From positions 1 through 42,798 of IMG/VR virus record IMGVR_UViG_3300010354_000183: a stretch of 42,798 bases of DNA; one strand, written 5' to 3'. The DNA is from a virus. The translations under genes and the position numbers were made by a program. Positions 31,310 through 37,621 of the stretch are shown here, in pieces (the first letter of the stretch is position 1; the number at the start of each line of letters is the position of its first letter). The notes under the pieces are model-generated. The model made no database searches. It was not told where the DNA came from and saw only the letters and a program-made list of their open reading frames with translations.

Positions 31310-31555
31310 AAAAAATTTTAATAAAAGTTTTTTAAAAAAATTAATTTTTTGTTTAGGAGCTTCTGTTTTTACAAAATTTTTATTGTTAACGACTTTTTGA
31401 ACACTAGCTTCTAAACTAGAGATAAGATAAAGTTTTCGATTTCCAACTGCTAGCATTGTTTGAACTTTGCCATTTTTTTCCAGTTCATCCAGTTTTTCTT
31501 GAGAAAGCTCAAACATTTTTTTAACTTTTGAAGCACTGATCCACGTTTCTTTCAT
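31304..31555 (-). CDS. Small helix-turn-helix (excisionase/MerR-like) protein, 83 aa
   Basis: WISASKVKKMFELSQEKLDE (about 5-24) followed by LEKNGKVQTMLAVGNRKLYL is the winged-helix plan of phage excisionases and MerR-type DNA-binding domains: helix, turn, recognition helix, then a wing ending in KLYL. The C-terminus is basic and Phe-rich (NFFKKLLLKFFS), possibly amphipathic. It may regulate nearby promoters. The AT-rich sequence resembles the DUF2827 gene just upstream. Confidence 0.6.
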   Translation of the reverse strand: MKETWISASKVKKMFELSQEKLDELEKNGKVQTMLAVGNRKLYLISSLEASVQKVVNNKNFVKTEAPKQKINFFKKLLLKFFS

Positions 31556-31575
31556 TTTATTTTCCCATTTTTAAA

Positions 31576-32724
31576 TTAAGATTTATAAACCATTTCAATT
31601 AACTTTTCGTATGATTTAATATTTTTGGGATTATCTGGCAAAAACTGAGAAGCATATTCTCTTGATTTTTTTAAATATTTTTCATCTACATAATCATTTG
31701 TATCAAAATGATTAGCTATGTATTCTAAGTGCTTAATTGCTGTTTCTGAATCATTTTGCGAATAGTACCAACCCAATTCTTTCATCATCGGGCTATTGTG
31801 AACGACGGGATATCCAAGCCATGCGGCATCTAAATACAAATAATTTAGTTCACATTGATTTTGGTGGCACAAAACAATGTCGGTATTTTCCTTCAAGGTC
31901 CACACAATTGGATATCTAGCTTCAAAAAAACATTTTTTATTTTTATTAATTTGAAAATCTTTAACCATCTGAATCATATCAGGTTTTTGCATAATTTCTT
32001 TTCCGCCAAAAACACTAAAAAATTTAATGGTTTCTGGACTTTTTCTTTCTAAGAGTTCCGCTGTAACCAATGGAACTGCGCAGGTTTTTACAACATTTAA
32101 ATTTGGTTCCATAGTGGAAATTCTTTTTGCCTTTTCTCCGCTCGGAGTATAATTTGCAGTAAAATTGTATTTTTTATTTTTATTAAAAAGATTAACATGC
32201 TCTTGAATAAATTTGCTGTCCCAAATGTATGGCCCAATGTGAGTCTGGCATCCATAAATTGCTTGAAAAAAATACTTATCTCTTTCGTAAAAATGAGGAC
32301 TAAGCCAAACTGCGGAAACATGTTCGTTTTTTTTATAAATACCACCAGGGGGGATATTAAATAAAGTCCTTTCATTAAACATCGCTAGTTCTGCCCCAAG
32401 AATTTGCTTAACAATTTTTTTACCTGTTGCTTTAAAAGCAGCATATTCTTCTACAGCAAGGCTTCCGTGACAAACAACGATTAAGTCGCATTTTTGTTTT
32501 GCCTCTTCCTTAGTAATAATAAAAGAGGCGTACTCATTCCATGCAGTATTTACAGGACTGCCCTTTACTTTAGCGGTATTAATCATGTACGATTCATTTA
32601 TATTTTTGCATTTTTTGAATAATTTTTGAAGAGTTATCACATTTTGTCGAATTCCGTTGCTAAATAAGTTTGTTGCTTCGTAATCATCAATTGAAATAGT
32701 AATACCAATATTTATTTTTTTCAT
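31576..32724 (-). CDS. DUF2827-family protein, putative glycosyltransferase
   Basis: The start at ATG 32724 has AAGGA upstream. The N-terminus (MKKINIGITISIDDYEATNL, FSNGIRQNVITLQKLF) is the DUF2827 signature, with the NGIRQN motif. Later come KIVKQILGAELAMF and, near the end, YLDAAWLGYPVVHNSPMMKE, where a GT-B transferase would bind its sugar nucleotide. Family members sit in polysaccharide clusters. At 382 residues it is full length. It is strongly AT-rich and has its own sigma70-type promoter, so it looks like an independently acquired cargo gene. Confidence 0.72.
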   Translation of the reverse strand: MKKINIGITISIDDYEATNLFSNGIRQNVITLQKLFKKCKNINESYMINTAKVKGSPVNTAWNEYASFIITKEEAKQKCDLIVVCHGSLAVEEYAAFKATGKKIVKQILGAELAMFNERTLFNIPPGGIYKKNEHVSAVWLSPHFYERDKYFFQAIYGCQTHIGPYIWDSKFIQEHVNLFNKNKKYNFTANYTPSGEKAKRISTMEPNLNVVKTCAVPLVTAELLERKSPETIKFFSVFGGKEIMQKPDMIQMVKDFQINKNKKCFFEARYPIVWTLKENTDIVLCHQNQCELNYLYLDAAWLGYPVVHNSPMMKELGWYYSQNDSETAIKHLEYIANHFDTNDYVDEKYLKKSREYASQFLPDNPKNIKSYEKLIEMVYKS

Positions 32725-32758
32725 GCGCAATTCCTTTTTTGTTGCAACCACTTACAAC

Positions 32759-32787
32759 AATATAGTCTTTTTTAAAAATATTTTCAA
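32759..32787 (-). promoter_or_regulatory. Sigma70-type promoter of the DUF2827 gene
   Basis: On the minus strand, TTGAAA (32787-32782) and TATATT (32764-32759) are separated by exactly 17 bases, with an A/T-rich stretch upstream that could be an UP element. The ATG is 34 bases downstream of the -10. Confidence 0.65.
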
Positions 32788-32798
32788 CAAAAAAATAT

Positions 32799-33161
32799 TT
32801 ATTTTGTAAGGTCCAAAAGATTGGCAAACTCATCAAACCTTAACAAGCTGCTCTCAAGCGTCCCTAAATTTAAGCCACAGTGAAAAAATAGCTCATAAAC
32901 GGCGGTTTTATTGTTTTGATCTACATGATTTTTATAAATCACAATTTGTCTAACAGGATTACCATCTTCAAACCAGCAGCCTTGTTCATCGGCAGACTCT
33001 GACAAACTATGGATAACCATTTGAGTATCACATCTTTCCCCGTGAAGAGACTTACAGTTAGCCACAAAGTCATGCAGCATATCATCCGCCTTGATTTCTG
33101 TAGGGGTTTGAGGAGCGCCGCAGCCAACCAACAAAACAAAGGAAAACAAATACTTAAACAT
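32799..33161 (-). CDS. Lipoprotein, inactive relative of the HExxH lipoprotein
   Basis: The start at ATG 33161 (MFKYLFSFVLLVGCGAPQTP, lipobox LVGC) has GGAGG upstream. The layout matches 29445-30047: C-x(6)-C (CKSLHGERC), GCW/GKC, a strand, then AVYELFFHCGLNLG aligned with VIIHEMMHCTLAAG. In this copy the first zinc His is Tyr (YELFFHC) and the third His and Met-turn are missing, so a zinc protease would be inactive. It may be a binding or decoy relative. The alignment is by eye and remote. Confidence 0.65.
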   Translation of the reverse strand: MFKYLFSFVLLVGCGAPQTPTEIKADDMLHDFVANCKSLHGERCDTQMVIHSLSESADEQGCWFEDGNPVRQIVIYKNHVDQNNKTAVYELFFHCGLNLGTLESSLLRFDEFANLLDLTK

Positions 33162-33176
33162 AAATACCTCCATAAA

Positions 33177-33380
33177 TTAAACGTATTCGCCCAACTCTTC
33201 ACAAAAGATTTTAAACTGCAAACCATTCGTTGTCCACAACTTATTTTGACTGTCCGTAGCAGACCAACGCTCAAGCGTGCGGACATAAGCTTCCGCTTCG
33301 CCGAGCGTTGAGAACTCAGCTTCAAAAGATTGGTCTACAGTCCAGCCGTCAGTTACAGAGTCAATAATCACTACGTACAT
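33177..33380 (-). CDS. Small MxVYxI-like protein, 67 aa
   Basis: The product (MYVVIIDSVTDGWTVDQSFE, then FSTLGEAEAYVRTLERW) has the strand-then-helix plan of the small paralogues at 9604, 10545 and 30621. GGGGGTGA precedes the ATG. It is directly behind sigma28-like promoter D. The function is unknown. Confidence 0.66.
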   Translation of the reverse strand: MYVVIIDSVTDGWTVDQSFEAEFSTLGEAEAYVRTLERWSATDSQNKLWTTNGLQFKIFCEELGEYV

Positions 33381-33400
33381 AACTCACCCCCATGAATAAC

Positions 33401-33427
33401 TTATCGTTATGGCCAAAAATAACTTTA
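33401..33427 (-). promoter_or_regulatory. Sigma28-like promoter D
   Basis: On the minus strand, -35 TAAAGTTA (33427-33420, 7 of 8), an 11-base spacer, and -10 AACGATAA (33408-33401, 6 of 8). The ATG at 33380 follows 20 bases past the -10. Phased repeats lie just upstream. Confidence 0.62.
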
Positions 33428-33435
33428 ATAAAAAA

Positions 33436-33488
33436 TTCTATTGACCTTCTATCGGCCAATCTATTGACTTCTATTGACTTCTATTGAC
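33436..33488. repeat. Tandem 10-bp repeats TTCTATTGAC upstream of promoter D
   Basis: Copies start at 33436, 33447 (variant TTCTATCGGC), 33459 (ATCTATTGAC), 33469 and 33479. The spacing of 10-12 bases puts all on nearly the same face of the helix. The array ends about nine bases before the -35 of promoter D and begins over the stop codon of the gene at 33481. It looks like an activator-binding array. Confidence 0.75.
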
Positions 33489-33801
33489 CAAGCTGCTTGC
33501 GCAGTTCACGCATGAAGCGTGCTCCGCCTGAACCAGACTTATTCATGACAAATAGGCCATCCTGCAGAGCAACAGCTCCGCCAATAGAACCACCATCAGT
33601 GCCCCAGACAGAACCGCCCTTCAAGGGAGCCAAATCAAGGACACTGGAAGCCATCATGTCGCATTCACAGAATGCTTGACGGTCACCTGCTTCAAACTTT
33701 CTCGTAATTCTGATGACAGTGTCGCTGGTCGCAACAATGTTGAATTTGTGCTTGGTTGCAGTTTCAATGAAGGTTCTGGCTTGGGCTTGAAGATTGTTCA
33801 T
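33481..33801 (-). CDS. Hypothetical protein, 106 aa
   Basis: The product begins MNNLQAQARTFIETATKHKF and has VIRITRKFEAGDRQAFCECD, then a Gly-rich part (GGSVWGTDGGSIGGAVALQD, about 62-81) and a basic end (MRELRKQLGQ). The Gly-rich central loop suggests a small beta fold binding nucleic acid or nucleotide, but no family was recognised. GGAGG precedes the ATG at 33801. It has two candidate promoters upstream, one sigma28-like and one sigma70-like. Confidence 0.65.
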   Translation of the reverse strand: MNNLQAQARTFIETATKHKFNIVATSDTVIRITRKFEAGDRQAFCECDMMASSVLDLAPLKGGSVWGTDGGSIGGAVALQDGLFVMNKSGSGGARFMRELRKQLGQ

Positions 33802-33832
33802 GGAAGACCTCCGTAGTTGACTTACATAAGTC

Positions 33833-33859
33833 TTATCGGAGGGTCAAGGAGAAACTTTA
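33833..33859 (-). promoter_or_regulatory. Sigma28-like promoter A
   Basis: On the minus strand, -35 TAAAGTTT (33859-33852, 8 of 8), an 11-base spacer, and -10 TCCGATAA (33840-33833, 7 of 8). The ATG at 33801 lies 31 bases past the -10, with GGAGG between. Confidence 0.78.
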
Positions 33860-33888
33860 ATTGTTTTTTTATTTGAATAAGTCTTTTA

Positions 33889-33917
33889 TTTGTAGACTAC
33901 AGCAAAAAGAAAGTCAA
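33889..33917 (-). promoter_or_regulatory. Sigma70-like promoter upstream of promoter A
   Basis: On the minus strand, TTGACT (33917-33912), 17 bases, TACAAA (33894-33889, 4 of 6). Together with promoter A this would give a tandem pair of different sigma classes. It shares TTGAC-N14-16-GTCTAC with the promoter at 9110-9138. Confidence 0.4.
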
Positions 33918-33920
33918 TGA

Positions 33921-34601
33921 TTATTCTTTTGATTCTTCTTCAAGAGCTTTCAAGGCTTCGATACGCTTTTCAGAAGTCTCAAGTAATTCAACGGTTTGAG
34001 CATCTGTGACTTGAGTCTGGGCCTGTGTCTGGCCGCCATTCAATGTTAATGTCTGGTTACTAACATTAACAAGGGGTTGTTTGGCGGAAAGGCGCATAAA
34101 AGCATCAATCTTGTGGACTTCGCCAACAATCCCTAAAAAGTCCTTCATCTCTTTGATGTTTTTTGGTACAAAGCCAGAGTCGCCAGCAGCCATCTCGCCG
34201 GCCAAAACTTTCTTCAAGTCGTTCTCAATCGCAATCTTAGTCATAGTAAAGATTGTGTCAATAGCCTCTTTACCAAAGACCTCTAGAACGCTGCCGTCTG
34301 CTTGTTGGTTGGCCATCTGCATTCTAAGGCACCAGTTGTATCTCAATAAGCTCAAAACGATAGTCTCAGGCAGATGACCTGACTGTCTGGCAATCTGAAC
34401 ACAAGTTCTGCCCATGGCATAGACACCAAATAGGGCGGCTTCTTGAGAAGGACTGACAATCAAAGTCTTTTGAGCTGCTAGTGCCCTCTCGGCAATGTTG
34501 CGTTCTTCTTCTGTTAGCCAAGTATAGTCGCGTTCGTATGCTTCTTGAAGTTCTTTCAAGAGTTTCTGCTGAGCTAGTTGCTGTTCGGTCACTTTAGCCA
34601 T
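33921..34601 (-). CDS. Helix-turn-helix protein, possible terminase small subunit
   Basis: The 226-residue product has ALFGVYAMGRTCVQIARQSG then HLPETIVLSLLRYNW (about 61-95), a helix-turn-helix with the IARQSGHLPE turn, as in terminase small subunits and related packaging recognition proteins. The C-terminal 50 residues are Gln/Thr-rich and end in an acidic helix. TerL is in the same window but separated by several kilobases, so the small-subunit call is tentative. Its ATG has no nearby Shine-Dalgarno sequence; see the hairpin at 34610-34630. Confidence 0.5.
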   Translation of the reverse strand: MAKVTEQQLAQQKLLKELQEAYERDYTWLTEEERNIAERALAAQKTLIVSPSQEAALFGVYAMGRTCVQIARQSGHLPETIVLSLLRYNWCLRMQMANQQADGSVLEVFGKEAIDTIFTMTKIAIENDLKKVLAGEMAAGDSGFVPKNIKEMKDFLGIVGEVHKIDAFMRLSAKQPLVNVSNQTLTLNGGQTQAQTQVTDAQTVELLETSEKRIEALKALEEESKE

Positions 34602-34609
34602 TGTGTATT

Positions 34610-34630
34610 AGTACATATTAAATATGTACT
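34610..34630 (-). promoter_or_regulatory. Hairpin between Shine-Dalgarno and start codon
   Basis: AGTACATAT and ATATGTACT form perfect 9-base arms around three bases. The only Shine-Dalgarno for the gene at 34601, AGAGGA (34639-34634), lies 32 bases from the ATG. With the hairpin folded, the distance falls to about 11 bases. An in-frame stop lies directly upstream of the ATG, so no earlier start is possible. Two further palindromes lie nearby: AGATATATCT (34646-34655) and ATTCGC-A-GCGAAT (34671-34683). Confidence 0.6.
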
Positions 34631-34685
34631 GAGTCCTCTTTTAATAGATATATCTTCTATCCGCAACTCTATTCGCAGCGAATAC

Positions 34686-35102
34686 CTAAATCGAATAAGC
34701 CGGATTTATTTCCGGTAGTTGCGGCAATGTTCTCACAAACTCGATGTCTGCGTCAACTCCGGAAGTCCTCTGAAGTAATAGCTTAAAACCATCCGAGGAC
34801 GCTCTGTGCTTACCGACTCTTTTAAGTTTGACGTGCCTAAGCCAAAACCAACTTAATCTCCCAAACGTATCCCACTTGCCTTCAAGTAAATCTCTATTAA
34901 CAGGACAAAGGAGGATTTTAAAGTCATCGCCATTTTTTTGTATGGCAACGATAGCATCATCCGCGTCAAACCATAACGCGGTGCCGAGCCGCAATTTATA
35001 AATTTGAGTTTGAGTTAAATCAACCCCCAAAGTCTCCTGTCGTACAACCGATGCGAGGGTTTTGCGTTTAATTTTTTTTGTCAAATCAATAACATTACTC
35101 AT
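34686..35102 (-). CDS. Hypothetical protein, 138 aa
   Basis: The product starts MSNVIDLTKKIKRKTLASVV, a basic N-terminus, and has GTALWFDADDAIVAIQKNGD and WDTFGRLSWFWLRHVKLKRV in its middle part. There is no signal or membrane helix despite several Trp. AAGGAG precedes the ATG. It is nine bases downstream of the large fibre-like gene, in baseplate context. No family was recognised. Confidence 0.6.
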   Translation of the reverse strand: MSNVIDLTKKIKRKTLASVVRQETLGVDLTQTQIYKLRLGTALWFDADDAIVAIQKNGDDFKILLCPVNRDLLEGKWDTFGRLSWFWLRHVKLKRVGKHRASSDGFKLLLQRTSGVDADIEFVRTLPQLPEINPAYSI

Positions 35103-35111
35103 AAAAACTCC

Positions 35112-37589
35112 TTAAATGAGTTCCCAGTCTCCCGCTGCATTGGCAACAAGGACAAGGGAAGCTCCATCTGACTGAATAACAAAAGAAGTGTCGCCATCTA
35201 TCGTATCTGTGCCACTTGGATTAACTGTAATTGTATTTGTATAAGAGCTGTTAAACCTATCTTTAACAATTACAGTATGACCATCCCCTACCGCGCTAAT
35301 TGCGGGCAATGTTACTGTAGCAGCGGAAGATGAGGTGTCAACAGAAAGAATGTGGTCGGTTGAAAGTACGGCGTACGTTCCTGACACATTAGCTCTCTTA
35401 ACTGACTGCGCGCCCTCAATTCGAGTTCTACTAAGAGATTTACCAACTTTAATTTCGTTGGCGTTTTCAAACAAACGAGCGTCGGTGACTGTTGATGTCA
35501 CATCAACGTCTGTGTCGTGAATCCAAACATTTTCTACCTGAAGTCTTTGAGGAGTGGCGCGGCCTTTAGCCCCAACTGCCGTTCCATCAAAGAACATAAC
35601 ATACGAGCTACCGCCAATCGTAACCTGCTTGGCGAGCATAAATACTTGGCGATTGTCGTAATTTCTTAAGGGCGAGTTTGTCGCATCTCTTATTTGATAA
35701 ACATTTGTAGTCGTAACATCTGATACGTCGCCGGCGGTTAACACATACGGAGTTGCCGAATAAGTATCTGAAATTTTTACCCATAATTCTTGGTTAGTAT
35801 TAAGGGTAATGGTCTTGTTCATTTGATAAGTAAAAATTGCAGGGTTTTGCGTTGTATCTGAATTAGTTCTATTGCTTGTTTTTCTTTTATAAAAAGACAA
35901 ATAAACGGTGTTATCTAGGGGAGACAGTAAGCTGGGATTAAAGCCCAACGTATTTGAAACATAAGCAATATCAGGGTCCAGCGTCAAAATTGGCTCTGCG
36001 CCAAAATCATTTTGATTTTCGTTGTCTGCGCCAGTATCTACAACTTCAATTTCTTCTCCCGCAGATAAATTTCCATATCCGCGTAGATAAAAAGTCGTAC
36101 CTGTTCTGCGACCAAGCCAATACCAATCTACATCGTTAGCGGGTATGTCGGTCGGGCCTCTTACTTGCAAATCCGCATTGGAATAGCGCGACCTGAAATA
36201 TCTGTACTGTTCGGTTGTTGACGTTGAAATGGCTCTGTCTAGCTCGACTGCGCGAATCGTAGAGCCGGCCACAGCCCCTTCGGTTGTTATGACGGTTGTT
36301 CCGTCATAAAGTTTTGTGACTTTATAATAAGATAGTATTCCATCGGATTCTTTCCTAATGTAATCGCCAACCGCAACGCCAATAAACAGACCATTTCCTT
36401 CGACCGACTTGGCAGCATCTAAACCACCTCCAGGGGAAACAGTCGGTTTCCATAAAACCGGAGTGTTTGTGAGGCGAGTATTTCTTTGCAAGGTTAGATA
36501 AAGTGAATCTCCCTCATCCAACGCAGGAGACTGGAAGTTTATTTGACTATATTGGCGACCCGATGAGTACGTTCCACCAAGTTGCCATCTAGTCTGGTAT
36601 CCATAATTATTTTCCCACTGAACAGTAGAGGCACCCTCGCTTCTAAGAATATTGTCAGTTGGGATACCTGATATTGTTTTATTCCAAAAGATGGTTGCAG
36701 AAGGAATCGCAAGAATAGAATGGCCGGCCTGAGAATCTAAAAATAGCGACAATAGGGAAAGATTTAAAGGATATCCGGAAGAGCTACCCGCATCTTGATA
36801 CCAAGTAGGCGTTCCTTTGATTTCTTTTAAAACAGTCATCATGGCATTTAGCCATTCTTTAAAGGTCTTGATTCCTTTATCGTTTAAGACTGTTCCGTCA
36901 ATTGTATTGGAATAATACACAGACGCTGGGTCTGTATTATCCATTCTAGAGGCAATATCAGAGGTCTGCGGAGGTTCTTGCCGAGAGGTTGAATCCCAAG
37001 GAAATACGTATGATGAGTTAGGAGTTGGACCGCCCGTAGCTAGCCTAAAAAATAGGTCACGAGAGTCTACAACTTCGGTAACATTTGTAGCTCCAGTAGA
37101 AATCTTGGCAATTTTAATGGAGTTTGGAGTAAATCCACCAAATCTTTGGACAAGCTTTGGAACTATAATTTTTTGTGTATCAACGGTTTCAACGTATTCT
37201 GAACCGGCAGCCGAATCCGCTGTAATTGCCAGCGAATCCCAAAATCCCTTGGATACCGCTCCGCTTGTGGATGTTTCTAATATTAGTTCTAGGAAAATTT
37301 CTGAATTACTTTGAAGATTTATAGTCAAATCAGAATCACTTGGTAGTCCCTTATAAAAGGGGGCAACCAAGTTATCAGGACAAAATATCAAAGAATCTGC
37401 AATTTTTACATTGACTGTAAGGCCAGTCCATTCTGTTATCTCTAAGCCGCGCACAACAAAAGACGCACTGCCGGTAAGAGACATTAGCAAATTTCTAATA
37501 TCATTAACAACATACGAGTCAATCGCTAACAAATCAGGAAGATCAACTCGCTGACCGCCTAACCAATTAACTCTTGATTGAACTGACAT
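35112..37589 (-). CDS. Baseplate-associated tail fibre protein, 825 aa
   Basis: The N-terminus (RVNWLGGQRVDLPDLLAIDS, YVVNDIRNLLMSLTG) is the attachment-type start common in phage baseplate and fibre proteins. Long stretches of beta-strand repeats follow. The C-terminus (VTLPAISAVGDGHTVIVKDR, then SGTDTIDGDTSFVIQSDGAS, ending AGDWELI) is the terminal beta domain widely found in tail fibres and spikes. It contains no recognisable enzymatic motif. AAAGGGAG precedes the ATG. It sits just after another baseplate gene, so a short fibre or collar attached to the baseplate is the best interpretation. Confidence 0.75.
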   Translation of the reverse strand: MSVQSRVNWLGGQRVDLPDLLAIDSYVVNDIRNLLMSLTGSASFVVRGLEITEWTGLTVNVKIADSLIFCPDNLVAPFYKGLPSDSDLTINLQSNSEIFLELILETSTSGAVSKGFWDSLAITADSAAGSEYVETVDTQKIIVPKLVQRFGGFTPNSIKIAKISTGATNVTEVVDSRDLFFRLATGGPTPNSSYVFPWDSTSRQEPPQTSDIASRMDNTDPASVYYSNTIDGTVLNDKGIKTFKEWLNAMMTVLKEIKGTPTWYQDAGSSSGYPLNLSLLSLFLDSQAGHSILAIPSATIFWNKTISGIPTDNILRSEGASTVQWENNYGYQTRWQLGGTYSSGRQYSQINFQSPALDEGDSLYLTLQRNTRLTNTPVLWKPTVSPGGGLDAAKSVEGNGLFIGVAVGDYIRKESDGILSYYKVTKLYDGTTVITTEGAVAGSTIRAVELDRAISTSTTEQYRYFRSRYSNADLQVRGPTDIPANDVDWYWLGRRTGTTFYLRGYGNLSAGEEIEVVDTGADNENQNDFGAEPILTLDPDIAYVSNTLGFNPSLLSPLDNTVYLSFYKRKTSNRTNSDTTQNPAIFTYQMNKTITLNTNQELWVKISDTYSATPYVLTAGDVSDVTTTNVYQIRDATNSPLRNYDNRQVFMLAKQVTIGGSSYVMFFDGTAVGAKGRATPQRLQVENVWIHDTDVDVTSTVTDARLFENANEIKVGKSLSRTRIEGAQSVKRANVSGTYAVLSTDHILSVDTSSSAATVTLPAISAVGDGHTVIVKDRFNSSYTNTITVNPSGTDTIDGDTSFVIQSDGASLVLVANAAGDWELI

Positions 37590-37621
37590 TTTTGCTCCCT
37601 TTACCTAATACTGCGATTTTA

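Noticed and set aside
33436-33488. Tandem repeats as a CRISPR array
   Set aside because: Units are only 10 bases with almost no spacers, and there are no cas genes.
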